Shown piece after piece: positions 1-12,319 of a stretch of DNA of 64,000 nt. The DNA is from Drechslerella dactyloides (Eukaryota; Ascomycota; Orbiliomycetes; Orbiliales; Orbiliaceae), in contig JAGTWJ010000003.1 in the NCBI GenBank assembly GCA_020064725.1, positions 2,356,001 through 2,420,000 of the forward strand, given 5' to 3'. Each line of letters begins with the position of its first letter. The first letter of the stretch is position 1. The notes beneath the pieces are model-generated. The model had not been told where the DNA came from. It searched no databases and saw only the letters and a list, made by a program, of their open reading frames with translations. Both the position numbers and the translations under genes were made by a program.

Positions 1-2202
1 GTCTGACAGAAAGGATATGTCCTAGCTCAGGCGAATCTTGGACCGAATCGAATCTCGGGCTAAGAGTCTTGCTGATATTTCTAGTGTCTGGGGATAAAAA
101 AAGTTAGATAAAACATTTAATCAATCCTGTTCCCTGGATTTTCCAACCCACCGCCGGCTATCTGCCTTGTCTGTTCGTCCGGGGATTAAGGCTGCTTATT
201 GTTCTTTGGTATTTTATTTTTTTACCTTCTCGGTGGGCTGTCAGCTCCTTCTTCCTTTATCTACCATCACCGTCAGATCCGACAAACAGTCTCTTTTTCT
301 GATTCGATAGATCATTCCAATTTGCGTCCAGCAAAAAAGGTACGTACCGGTGTCACACACGCACACACACAAGTCCACTCGCTGCACACCCCTCCACTTC
401 CACACCTCCCGTGCAGTCGGTCTGCTCGTCTCTTCACACCGCACTCCCTGCACCTTTTTTGCGAGCAGCGCGGACAGGCAGAGGTATCACAGAGGGCGGA
501 GAAAAAGCATAAAATGGTGCATGCATGCAGACGGGTTGCGGTGGGGAGCAGGCCGACGAGCGCCCCTCCTCCTCGCTCATTTCTTTCTGTCATTTCAGCC
601 TTTTTCCCTGCCCGGCCAGCCCAATAGGCGGCGGCGGCCCCCCTCCCCCTCAGCGTCCCCCTCCATCCTCGTTGGATATTTCTTCTTCCTTTCGCCTGAT
701 TTCTCTCGCAGACAGGCAAGGAAAGCTGCACACCCTCTCACGCGGCGCTCTCTGCCTTCCGCTCCACACCCCCCTCCGTCAAACCAAAGCGAGCATCCTC
801 TTTCCTTCTTCTTTCCTGGTCCGGGGCAAGTAACATCTTCCTTCAGCCTCGCTTGGACCTGGACGAGAGACTGAACGGGTGAGTGATTGGTGCACATGCG
901 TTTGATTAGCAGATCGATTTTGATTGATATATTGATATCGCTGTGTCTCTCCGGCTCTGGTTCTCCATCCGTCTCTCTTGCTTGTCGCCGCGCCGTCGGC
1001 CTGCTCGTGCTGCAGGTTGTCTTTGTTTCTCGCTCGCTTGATCGCTGCTGGCTTCTGTGCGCCTGCTGTGTGCTGCGTCAGGCGGCCCCGGCCGACTGGA
1101 TCAGATACAGGGAGGGAGGACGTTACCGCCCTTCGAATCCAAGCATCGTCGAGAGGGGCCGGTCGAGAATCCGCATCGAGATTTGGCTCGGGCCGGCGAC
1201 TGGCTGGGCGCGCCGTTCGAGCAAGAGCCAGACACAACTGACGGCTGACCGCGACAGTGTCGCTGATATATTAACTGGCCTTAATATCAAAGCCTGTTAA
1301 ATATCGATTTTTCAGCTCGCACCATCGTCATATCACCATCAGCACTTGCGCTTTGAATTTATCGCCCCCCCAGTTCGCGCTACTCGGCTGGCTGCTGGCT
1401 GGCCTGCAACTCTTACAGAAACCGTGTCCCGGCCCCTCGCCTGGCTTCCCCTCCCTCCACACTCCATCGCACAGGCATTAGATTCCACGTTATGTTTCGT
1501 TTCCCAACCGCATCGCTGCCCTTTGCTCACGCGTCTTGAGCCTGAGCCTTTCCAGCCTGGCTTGCTGGCGCTGCGACCCTGCTGCACTGGTCCAGCATTA
1601 AATCACGGAGTAAAAAATAAGATGGCAGAGTAAAAAATAATCTCATGGTTGACGCTCTTTTGGCTTGCGGAAAACAGGAAAAAAAACATACCCGGAAAAA
1701 ACAAATACCGGAGAACAGCCATTCCATCGCGAATCCACGCCCGCCGCCTATCGCGATAACGTTTCATCGGGACGCACAGCACAGCGGCGACCGTCGAGCG
1801 AAGGGCAGCCGCCGTAGTCTGCTTCTCATTTTCCATCATCCGGTCGACTGTGGCTGCTGAACGGGGGCGCACTTGGTGTCGGCATCGGGCGTCGGTGTCG
1901 TTGTCGTTGGCGTTGACGTCGGACGGGACGGAAGGCGACAGAGAGTAGTAACACCCTCAGCAAATCGGATCGCTGGGCCGCCGCAGCATCTGCCCTCATC
2001 CCCTCCATCCCATCCTTCTCTTCTGCATCTCGGCTCGTCCGCGATATCCTTCCCCTCTGCTGCATCCCGTCTCCGACCACGGGTCAAGGCAAACTCTCCT
2101 CCTGGACTCTGATCCCAGGCTGGCCTGCAGCCTGCACGCCCATCGCGACCTAGTGCTGCGATCCTGCATCGCTCGCGAACCTATCTTTACCCGCAAAACA
2201 TC
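1..2202. other. Long upstream region of the RSC7-like gene
   Basis: No supported coding region. It holds CT-rich tracts (about 590-790), a CA-rich run (about 355-373), one CATGCATG palindrome (520-527) and an ATCGCGAT palindrome near 1748. A GTGAGT donor-like site near 880 would fit a 5' UTR intron. The open frames here are short, overlap each other on both strands and resemble no family. It is probably the promoter and long leader of the gene starting at 2203. Confidence 0.5.
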
Positions 2203-4461
2203 ATGAATCCGCCACAGTCCTCGACGTACCAGCAGCAGCATCTGTTCACCCCACAGCCGTCGCCGTTAATGTTGAACACGACGTCACTCGATGGAACCGG
2301 AACCATCAATCCGGCGACGCTGAATCCCGCAGGTGAGCGCTAGCATTATCCCCTAGATCCTTCATAATCGCTTCCCTTAGCGCCTGCCTCTCTGTAATTG
2401 CAGTGACACGTGTGTGACGGCATCGCGATGCCTCTTCTTCGCCTGCTTGACTCGATCGAATGAAGCTGGGGAAACCTGCGACATCGCGCGCACGCTCTTA
2501 TTCCCGTTCTCCGCCTTCGAGTGATCCGCTGACATTTCTTTCGCGCCGCCTCGCAGTTCTATCCAACACCAGTCCCCGTGGAATCAAGCGGAGTAGATCT
2601 CCAGACTCCTACAAAGACACTCCGTTGAGCGAGAGTGCCGGAAATGGTATGTATAACGGCGGCCTCCCAGCTGGTTCGACCAGCTCCTTTTGTTCATTTG
2701 TCTGTCTGCACGATGTGCGATGCCGGGATGCTGACGTACGGAGACCCTGTAGATGGCGAGCCTCCTGCGCGACGGAAACGCGGCCGCCCGCCCAAGGCCA
2801 AGGGAACAAACTCCGCGCAGACATCTCCCCAGCAGGTCTTGAGCACTCCTCTTCAACCACAGGTGCCACCACCTCCGCCGCTAGCAATCCCTCCACCATC
2901 AGTCCCACAGCAGCCGGTAGCCGTTCCGCAACCGCAGCCACCTCAGACACCATCACAGGCGCCTCCCGCTGTACCTGTCACGCCCACACCCATCGCTCCT
3001 GTTGCGAAACCGACGCCAGCAAAACCAGTCATTAAAGCCTTGCCAACCGTTCGTGATCACACAACGGACCAGCTTACTCCCGAGGGTGACGAGTACATCC
3101 CACGCGAAACCGACGAGGATGGTGAGAAGAAGGTTATGCCGACTGGCCACCTCAAGAATGGACGGGAGTACAAATGCCGGACTTTCTTAGTGCCGGGGCG
3201 TGGTGAGAAACTGTTTATGTTGGCAACCGAGTGTGCCAGAGTTCTAGGGTACCGCGACTCTTATCTCTTGTTCAACAAGAATCGATCGCTGTACAAAATC
3301 ATCGCGACGCAGAGCGAGAAAGATGACCTCATTCAAAAGGAACTACTCCCATATTCCTATCGGTCCAGGCAGATTGCAATCGTCACCGCGAAGAGTATGT
3401 TCCGGCAATTTGGTAGCAGGGTGATCGTGAATGGTCGAAGAGTTCGGGATGACTACTGGGAAAGTAAAGCTCGTAAACAGGGTTTTACTGAAGATGACCC
3501 GGCAGGAGAGAAGCGTCCGGGCGCCGCGAAACAACGAGCTCAACAAGCCAGCGAAGCAGCAGCCGCCGCCGCTCAACATCCCGAACCTCTCTACGCTAAC
3601 GATCCCGTCACTATCGACACTCAACCACAGCCTCAAATGGTTCAACCGGGCTTAGGAGGGCCGGCTCCCATCAATCTGGCACCACTGCCGATGATTCATC
3701 TCATTCCCGACGACAGCCGTCTCAAAGATGCATTTCCAAATGTTCCGAGGCCTCGCCAGGAAATTACCGGTCCTCCGTATATTGATCGAACGTCCTCGAC
3801 ACCCCATACGCAGCTGCTGGAACAGGGTCAACAAGCCGCACATTGGAATAAGGAGTTCGGGCATCAGCGCGCTATCCGACGGCAAATGTATGCCGACGGC
3901 TACTGGAAGCCTAAGTCGCCGCCGCCGATAGCGACTCAGACTCAGGCGCAGGCGCCAGCGGGGCAGAGTGTACAGCAACAGATACCAACGCCACCAACGT
4001 CTCTCCATGGGCAGCATGCGCCAGTGCCTGCCCAGCCGCAGATGACGCAGGCCCCGATGATGAGCCCACAGCAGATCACGAACCTGCACCATCAGCAAGC
4101 GCAGAGCCACCAGTTGCCAGTTACCCAATCGCCTGCCAGAATGCAAAGTATCAAGGCCGAGCAGCTGCATCAGTCGTCAAATCCATACATGCACCAACCA
4201 CAGATGTGGCCACCACAGCAGAGCCACCATACGCAAGCACACATGTCTCCTCCTCAGCCTGCCCATCAGCAAACTCATCACACGCAGCCGCATCTGGCTC
4301 AAATTCCACAAGGATACCAAATGCATCAACAAACCCAACAACCACACTACCAGCCGGCAATGTACTCTCCGCAGCACTTTATGCCGCAGCAGCAACAGCA
4401 GTGGAAGTCCCAGATGCAGCAACAGCACCAACCTCAGTGGGGTTATCCAAATAATCAATAA
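2203..4461 (+). CDS. RSC7: RSC7/Swp82-family chromatin remodelling subunit
   Basis: Three exons (2203-2332, 2557-2646, 2753-4461) give 642 aa. The start is the first ATG of exon 1; exon 2 supplies a conserved SPRGIKRSRSPD segment. An AT-hook (RRKRGRPPK) lies near residue 80. The conserved RSC7/Swp82 (CRC subunit) domain covers about residues 200-320, beginning TGHLKNGREYKCRTFLVPGR and ending near DDYWESKARKQGF. The rest is proline-rich (N-terminal third) or Gln/His/Pro-rich (last 250 residues), typical of fungal homologues. By family knowledge this is a subunit of the ATP-dependent RSC or SWI/SNF nucleosome remodelling complexes in the nucleus. Sequence alone does not separate RSC7 from Swp82, because filamentous fungi usually keep one family member. 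Intron 1 is 224 nt, longer than its neighbours. Confidence 0.92.
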
Positions 4462-7400
4462 TCCGACTTTCGACTGAGTATATATTTGACGGCCCACCAG
4501 ATCTCAGTCTTCCACGAGCTCGATGAACCGATGCACGCTATCGAATGGACCGTTTCGTTGTGAATACCTCTAACAAATCCCATAAAAACCTACAAATTCG
4601 GAGCTCTAGGCTTCAGTTCTCAGGATCGATTGGGGCGCTCATTTCATTATATTTTCATACCCAGAATTAATCCGAAGCAGAATCATCGACAAGCCCAAAG
4701 GATCGCTTTCATATCACACAGCCAAGGCTCAACGCTCCTAAAACAATGCTGGCCATAGTTAGAATCCCACTCTTTGAAAATCCGTCTTCTGGAGCATCTA
4801 CTTGACAGCCTGTAGATGTCCATCCGTCTTACTCAATCGCTAGTACAATCCTCTACAGAATCCACATACGTTTCCCTTTGTTTACTCTGATTGTTCACAT
4901 TTTCTGCAACAACGGAGGCTAAGACCTTCGCCGAACGGTACGCTTCTAAAATATATTTATGAATTACCGAAGCGTGTCCAACTTTCTCTCCACTGACCCT
5001 TTCCTAATCGACTTTGTGGTATGCTTGCTCTTATCATTTCCATTTTACCTCACCACACATATCATGGAGTCCGGATGGTCCTTTTTTCATTTCCCTTTCC
5101 TCTACATTTTCTATTACTACTATTACAACCTTTACTATTCCTCTTTTCCTTACGGGCAGACTCATTGACAGGTATAACTCATTTTGATATTTGGACCCCT
5201 TCCATGTCGTTTATTCACAGTCGTCGTGCAATGCCGTTGCTTTTATTCCCCTGGTTATTGAATCCATCGTTCTGGGCTTTCTGCTTTCGCAAGGTTTCTG
5301 CTGGTTTTTCAAGTATGTTTATTTTGTCTGCTTTTTGAATCATTTTCAGGGTATGCACAGTGCGATGGGATCATTTCTGGGATACTCTTCCGTTTGTTTT
5401 CCGTAAATTGGGATTTTTCGTTGGTATTGTTTGCTGTTTCGTCTTTCGTGATACTTGTCTTTGGGATTTCCTTGTGCTGTTCTGTCCGCAATGATTGAAC
5501 TTTGCCCGATTATCGTTTACATTTAAAGGACCCTTACCCCTTTCCCCCAGAGGACGCAAGTCAGTCTTGGGGAGCCTTCTAGCTGCCAATCAGCTACAGC
5601 GTTACTTATTTACCGAACTCATTTTTCCTTCTCGAACACCCCTTTTCTTTATCTCTCTATAGTCTCGAATTGCTCCTAGTAGTGGCTTCAATGGTAATGT
5701 TTTTTTATTCCTACTTTATTGTCTACTTGCTTGTTGCTCGCGACCTGTTTGCAAACACCATGTGCGTATTCAGTTCTTATGCGGCTAGCATCTCGCATCT
5801 CTTGCGGAGGCTAGACTCGTTCCTTATTGATATTTATTTGGTCCCCATTCATAGGTATTTTCTCTATAAATAAAACTATCGCCTTTCTTTTGTCTATACT
5901 TCGATATATAAAGTGGGATTTCCTCTTACGTACATGCATTCATATCCCATGCGAGCGCTATATTTTCGATCACAATGCTAGTTAGTCGATAGTTTATATA
6001 TCGGTTTGCGGCTCGTCGTGTCGTCGCATGTCTGTTTGGTTTTGGTTCCATTTGATTCTGCGTGGAGATTGGATGTTCCTTCGGTAGGGGCGAGAGGTGG
6101 TTGAAGATATCGATACCCGCATATGCATATCGTCATGTGTGCAATTGCATTAGGCAATTTGCTAGTTCTTGGAATTACAAAGGGTTAACGTTAGTTATCA
6201 ATCCCCGTTTTGCTTCAGTTGTAGTGAGTGTTTTTTAAACTTGTGGATGGATGTAATTAAGTGAAGTGAGGGGCATATGTGCGATCGAGTTTAAAATTCC
6301 TTGGTGGGAGCTCCTTACGATGGTCAATTTCATAATGAAGGGGGGATCTGTCATGCCATGTCCCCATTGAATTAGTAGTGTCCCCGAGACCACGGAATCG
6401 TATAGGATTTAGGGCAGGAATAAAAATCCATACCCCAAAAAGTTTAATTCATATGGTTTGCTCCGAGCCTCATACGCAAGATACATTTATATATATAGAT
6501 GCATGACTTAGGTATATGCTGTATACGGTTTGGATTAGTTGTTGAAACTTCGTGATATCATACGTCTGTGGATGAGACCCCCTGTTTGGCTTCATTACCA
6601 AGTTATCGATCCATCGATCGAGAAATGCAACATAATATGAGAACATCGTGGTTGATGACCGTGAATCATTAACTATTTTATCATGGTGTGCATTACGCTA
6701 GCGGGCACACATACCCGGATGATCGATGGTGGCGGAACTATCGATACATCTATCATAATAGACGAAACGATCGATGCAGCTAGTGACGAGATCCCGGGCT
6801 ACTATCCCGTTTTGTATGAGACCCAACTCGTGGATGCTAAGCATGTGTCCCTTGCAGACTTGGGAGATTACTTGGTCAGCTTGAAGAGCGCCGACAGATT
6901 GATGACATCGTTTTCTTCTGCGGTCGCTGTTCAATTGACGGCTTGCTCCTCAAGCTGTCTAACTTGCTCCTGGCTTCGGACAGAGCTGGCACTGCCTGCC
7001 TGTCTGCCTGTTCCCGAAGCTACTGCTTGCCTGCAGGCTTCATTGCACTACTGCATGTAATCACAATAATGCATGCCTGTCAAGATCCGGATCCTCGTCG
7101 CTAGTGGGATCAAGTTGGAGCCCGCGTCCGCCAGTTGGCCAGCCAGCATTAGCCCGCTCCCCTAGCGCTGTGTAACGTGAGCAACACAACACCCGCAATC
7201 ACCAACACTTCGGGTGACGAGACCAACATCTCAGTCAAAGTCAATCAAGATCCAGGTCTATCGGAGATGAAGCCTCCCGCGCCATCGGCAGGTCAAAGCG
7301 AAGGGGTATCGGATTGCGGCTATAGGAGTCACGGTCTGAGTCGAACTCCGCCTCAGTTCCTGACGACCGGACGGTCGAGGCCACATTCTGTCGCGCCCCT

Positions 7401-8945
7401 GGGGAGCTAGTGCCATCTTATTAGCTAAGGCAGGAGGCGGAAGACCTCGTTAGCCAATATGAGCGCGAGGATTGTGTCGGCGTCGTCTAATTCGCACGCA
7501 GGAACATACGCAGGGGGAGGCAAAAACCCCGACAAGACGAGAGAGGTGAATTCATGAACAACAACGAGACTTGCGGATCTGCGAGCCGTGTCTTTATGCT
7601 TAATGTACTCTCATGTTCTTTTTTTTTTATTGTCTCGTAGAGGATAGAGGCTTTCCCGCTCACATACTCGAACTCGAGCGGTCGCGGCTGGTCATTAGTC
7701 CCTCGCTTGATGGGCTTGGTGCATTCCTTAGACGTATAGCGCGAAGCAAGGGCGCGAGGTAATCAATCAAATCTCTCAAATTACAGCCCCTATGGGCGCT
7801 GGGAATCCGCTCAGCTACTGCGAACGTTGGAGGTTTTGGGTTTTTTTCCTCTCTTTTGCGCTATTTCGCCCACTCGGCTGAGTGGTTGGATGGCCACGCG
7901 GAAAAGTCATGGTTGGGCTGTCGCACAAGGGCAAAAAGTGGGAGCGGACATATGCCACGATAGAAGTACAAAAAGGCTTGACTTTTCTCTCCCCATCCGA
8001 TTTCGATTAACTTTTTGTTCGTGGCCAGCACGTCGTTAGAAACCAACGGTAGACTACTTGCTAGCTTGGCTGCTTGTGAGCAACCGGCTAGTTGGTGTCT
8101 ATCGTGCTTGTGTTTCGTCCGTTCCTTCCTTTGGGCTCTCCTTATTGTTAAGTTGCACACGGTGTGAATTTACTTTTTTTTTTCTTTGGGTGTCCGAGAT
8201 CCGGATTTTAGACTTTTGGCCGGCCGTTCCTTATACTCGCTCAATAGCACTCCCGTTCAAGAGCTTAGACGCACGGACGTCGGTCTGCAGAATTCCAGTA
8301 TCGCTGATAGACAGGAATGCAGGTCTGTCGGTACGGTATCTCAAGGATTCTGCAGTCTATCTTTCATCTCATCCCATCTCATCGCTGGGACATTTATTTC
8401 AATCTGTTTGTTATTGCACCACATTCCATTCCAAGCTAATAGCTGGCCCTGCCTGAATGCACGAGAGCCGGTCAGTTGATTGACAGCTGTCCGACACGTT
8501 ATATAGACGTGCGAACTCGTGCGGTTCCAGCCTGGAAACTGCTGCATCAGGGGGTTTTTGGCCTGTACCCGCACATCGTCCGTTCGGCTGCTTGCTTACG
8601 TCTGGCTTCCCGGAGAGCATTGGTTATTTTCCTTTATTTGTTGTTTGCTATCGATTGTTGTACTTGCGGGGGGCTGCAGACACCCTGGTGTGTGCAGCTG
8701 GCTGGCTACGTTTGACCGCCAGCTCACTAGACGACTTCCGGTCTATCCGATTATCTTCTTTGTTCGCAACGGTTTAACGAACTAGTCGTTGAAACGGTCT
8801 TGCTATTCCGTATAGCAAATTTATTTTTATCTGTTTTGGTAAGAAACTTTCTGCAGGTTAGCGGGTGGTTGTCTTAGTTAACTGTAGCACTAACGTGACG
8901 GCGTTCCGAACAGCCGCGATCCTAAATTTATATATATCAGTCACC
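4462..8945. other. 4.5 kb gene-poor stretch
   Basis: This is the longest stretch without a recognisable gene. The left part (about 4950-6000) is T- and pyrimidine-rich with TATATA runs, as in fungal 3' flanks. Open frames at 6683-7060 and 7177-7410 (+) are short, low in complexity and unlike any family, so I do not call them genes. A T10 run is at 7619-7628. The right part is the upstream region of the membrane-protein gene at 8946. A non-coding RNA is possible but nothing proves it. Confidence 0.5.
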
Positions 8946-9983
8946 ATGTCGTCCAGCATACCCTCAGTACCTCATATGGCAGCGGCTGCACACCATGCCT
9001 CGATGGCTTCAGAAGACGGCACTATAGACCCTCAATTCTTCGGCACTGATGCGCCTCTAAAGCCCACACTCTCTTTAACCGCCACGATACCATCAGCGAC
9101 ACCGTCAACGCCGTCCAACAATTCGCCGACAATAAAGATACCCATCCCCGCGAAATCGCAGTACGCGTCCTCCTCTGCCATGGTTGCCGCTCAAACAACA
9201 CCATCGATAGTCCCTTGGAATATGAATGGAAACGAAAGCTCGGATAAAGGCATCTTCGGCTGGGGAGTCCCCGCCGAAATCACTTTTTTCGTCTGCCTTG
9301 CCTTCCTTGGCTTCTGTTTGCCATTAGTCCTGTTCTTATATCTTCGTCGACGGCGCAGACAGGCGAAGAAGGCAGCGGTCGACGAGGTCACCAACGCCAG
9401 CTCTATCGACCTCGAAAGCACGCTCTACAGCCCCAGCAATGGCACTACCCGCCCACCTACCGCGTCCAGTTGGCTCGAGATGCTCAAGCACCGTACTGAA
9501 ACACCCGCACCGCCCCATGCGAACAACGAGGAGATATACTACGAACCGCCGAAACAGATCAGCTTTGCGCGCCGCAAGTTTTACTCAAGGCGTAGCGGGC
9601 GACTGTCGGAAGCCGAGATCGAGCGAGAAGTCAGAGAACTGGACGAGGAAGTAAGGAGGCGGAGTAAGGCCACTAGGTCGCGGGGACAGAGTGTCGGGGT
9701 ACTACCTGATTTTGAAGACCCGTGCAGCCAGTGCGCTCAGGCGTATACGCATGACGAGAGAGGCCATACACAACCGATAGAGGGTAGGAAGGCTACGCCT
9801 GTGCCGTTCCTGGCAGAGCACGAGAAACCCACACCCGTGGCAAATGAGGATCAGGCGGATAGCGTGGAAGTGGAGCAGGGCAAATCGGATGAAAATGCCA
9901 CAGAACCTGAGAAGGAAGAAAATGAGGCCAAAGATAATACCGAGTCAAGAGAGGATGCCTTGGGGGTTAAGGTGGACGCATGA
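8946..9983 (+). CDS. Orphan single-pass membrane protein
   Basis: An intronless frame of 345 aa, started at 8946 (ACCATGTC context); an upstream in-frame start at 8865 is rejected because it adds a non-conserved leader. Residues 1-105 are Ser/Thr/Pro-rich with a possible N-glycosylation site (NESS). One membrane span covers about 110-133 (TFFVCLAFLGFCLPLVLFLY) and is followed at once by RRRRR, which predicts an outside N-terminus and a cytosolic tail. The tail of about 210 residues is charged and Glu-rich at its end and has a CSQC pair. There is no classical signal peptide. This layout is common among fungal surface or sensor-like proteins, but I recognise no family and assign no function. 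Confidence 0.8.
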   Translation: MSSSIPSVPHMAAAAHHASMASEDGTIDPQFFGTDAPLKPTLSLTATIPSATPSTPSNNSPTIKIPIPAKSQYASSSAMVAAQTTPSIVPWNMNGNESSDKGIFGWGVPAEITFFVCLAFLGFCLPLVLFLYLRRRRRQAKKAAVDEVTNASSIDLESTLYSPSNGTTRPPTASSWLEMLKHRTETPAPPHANNEEIYYEPPKQISFARRKFYSRRSGRLSEAEIEREVRELDEEVRRRSKATRSRGQSVGVLPDFEDPCSQCAQAYTHDERGHTQPIEGRKATPVPFLAEHEKPTPVANEDQADSVEVEQGKSDENATEPEKEENEAKDNTESREDALGVKVDA

Positions 9984-10498
9984 GTGAGGGATGGATAGAC
10001 GTGGTTGATATTGAGATGGTGTCTGACATATATCAATCGGAATCCTACGCATGGATGAGGTTTGGATGTTGGTTTTTGGATCGCTCCGAGTTGAGCCTTA
10101 ATGTTCGTGATCTTGAGGTCATGATTTTCTTCTTCAAATATATATATACGGTATTGTACGTTGGTGATATTAACTAAGGCGTTTATGGCGGACTTCAAGG
10201 CTTTTCTTTTATATATGTGTAGGAAGTATCCATATCCGGTTCTCTTTCTTATGTTCTCAAAAATATTATATTCATGCGTCCTAACTTCCTTCAGCCTCCT
10301 GTGTAACGCGGGTGATGTTGCATTTCAGCAGTTGTGTGTGTTGCTGCTTGCCCTGTTGGCACCAGCCCGCTCTGCAGAAACCCCCAACTGCTTGTTGGCT
10401 ATGATCGTGATGCTCCATAATATGTGACTTCCTAGCACTCGGCAAATATTCCTCAATCCTCCATCTGCTTCATCTAAGTGCTCTACCCTTCCTTCATC
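9984..10498. other. Intergenic, membrane protein to RNase H-like gene
   Basis: 515 bp, AT-rich on the left with TATATA runs, presumably the 3' flank of the membrane-protein gene. The right half is the promoter of the gene at 10499. No coding or RNA feature seen. Confidence 0.5.
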
Positions 10499-11960
10499 AT
10501 GTCTCAGCAAGTGGTAAATATGTCCTCCACGCCGGCCGCCCAGAATGTTCCCCAGTCCGAGGCCTACCCAGATAATGTCATAAGGGAGATGCTCGAGGGA
10601 AACAGCTCTCTATTCATCGACCTCTCCCACTGCGAAACCTTGGACACCGAGATCCTAGGCACGAACACGTAAGTCCAACAGCAAGTAGCGGCATAGCAGC
10701 TGTGCAGATGTGTGATCGTATCTGAATTTCGCTGACCTTGACTTCCTCGCGACATATAGCACGATTGGACACCTTCCCGATGAGACCAGGGTTGTCATTC
10801 AGATGCTCCATAGCGGACCGATGTCCATGATCAATTACGGGTTCTTTAAAGCGCATATCTACGGCAAGAATCTCAACTGGCTCAATGGACAGACAATTTA
10901 CTATCCCGAAGCCGACAAGTATAAGCCCGCCTGCTTCCTTCCTATGGGCGATGACCATTCCGACAACCGCGACTATGGTATCGATATCTCCTTCCGCAAA
11001 TCTCGAGGCGGCACTTGTATGCTCCACGTCTGGGGCATCGCAGAGATCCCCATCTTCATCGGCGGCCTCCCGCTCCGCATTTCCTGTCTGATCGTAGACT
11101 GTCTTCCAGTCCACCGCACCAACCTTGCCGTCACTCAGATACCCGACGTGCTCCTTCTCGCCAGCATCTTCAACGGAAAGACAATCCCGCTTCGTTTCCA
11201 CAACGATCTCATCCACTGCCCCACCGGCGTTGCCGCGAACATTAACACCTGCGTTATCGCGGAAACCAACCATGTCGCGCTAGAGGTCTACGCCGACGTC
11301 GCAAATACCAAGGCTCACAAACGCGGCGCTCTCTATGACGTCGGTTATGGTGTCTGGTTTGGCGAAGACTCCATGTTCAACACTAGCGGGACTATGGAGA
11401 CAGGTACTCCAAGAAGCGACATCTATCTCGAACTGCGTGGAGCTCTGCAGGTTGTCTACGCCGTCAGAGACATGTCGGTGTATGTCTACAGCCACTTTGA
11501 TTTCACCAACGTCATTATCTACTGTTCGTCGGATCATATTGTCAAGTGGGCCCCAGAGTGGGAGGCCCACTGGGAGACGAAGGGGTGGATGCAGAGTCTC
11601 AAGTTAGACCAGCGCACCAAAGACCTCTGGGACGAGCTGATGTACGCGCAAAAGGCGGCCAGGCGCACCTTCAAATGGACCTACTTGGAAGCAAAGTACA
11701 ATGAGGAGGCGATAGCACTGTCTAGGACTGCGGTCCTTGGAATGGGAGGGCCGGATTGGCAGGTTCTTATGAACGAGACGTACTGCCTGAATGAGGTCCG
11801 CAAGCAGCTGAAGAAGCGACAGCGGCCGGGGAATTTCTTCCAGGGATTGTCGTTGGAAGGTGGTATGTGTCGAAAGAATCACCCAAAGGGATTTGTCATC
11901 GATACGTGCTGCTTGTGCTCGAGCGGGCGTAAGGGCTGGGAGCGACATATTCACTTTTAG
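10499..11960 (+). CDS. Orphan protein with a degenerate RNase H-like domain
   Basis: Two exons (10499-10668, 10760-11960) give 456 aa. Residues about 230-380 show the RNase H layout in order: an EVYADVAN strand with Asp236, GYGVWFG, YLELRGALQVV with Glu281, YCSSDHIV with Asp315, the W..W...GW block typical of fungal RNase H domains, a DLW, then NEEAIALSR. The last aligns with the GNEAADxLAR motif of active enzymes, with Ile375 where the fourth acidic residue should be. So three of the four D-E-D-D residues are present. The first 200 residues match nothing I recognise, and the C-terminus is Cys/His-containing. No reverse transcriptase or integrase is adjacent, so it is probably a stand-alone fungal gene rather than a retroelement piece. 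The fold is inferred from motifs; activity is unknown. Confidence 0.75.
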
Positions 11961-12319
11961 GCGGGCTTTTGAATTCTTGCCGAACTTTTCACATCTGATA
12001 CGGCCGTTTGTACAACATTCGCTATAGTTTTCATTCTGGATATTGCGACAGAGGAGATCGGCGGTGATGGTATGATATGGGTGGGTGTTTCGCGAGAATA
12101 TTGACTCTCGTCCCTCTGCTCTCTGATACTGTCCTTAATGCTATCATGTCATCCTTATCACCGACAGTGGCATGCATCGTCTGTTCATGCATGCGTATGA
12201 CAGCAGTATCATGCCCATAGAGTTAGCAGCAGCTAGTCTAAATCCGGGAGAACACTATCAACGTGATCAAATCAAATACTAGTTCGCTTTTGCTCCACAG
12301 AAGAAGTCGTTCAGATATA
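11961..12319. other. Convergent intergenic region
   Basis: 359 bp between two converging genes, holding their 3' flanks. One CATGCATG palindrome lies at 12186-12193. Nothing else supported. Confidence 0.5.

Noticed and set aside
6683..7060. 125-codon plus-strand frame
   Set aside because: Biased composition, no family resemblance, poor start context and no supporting splice pattern.
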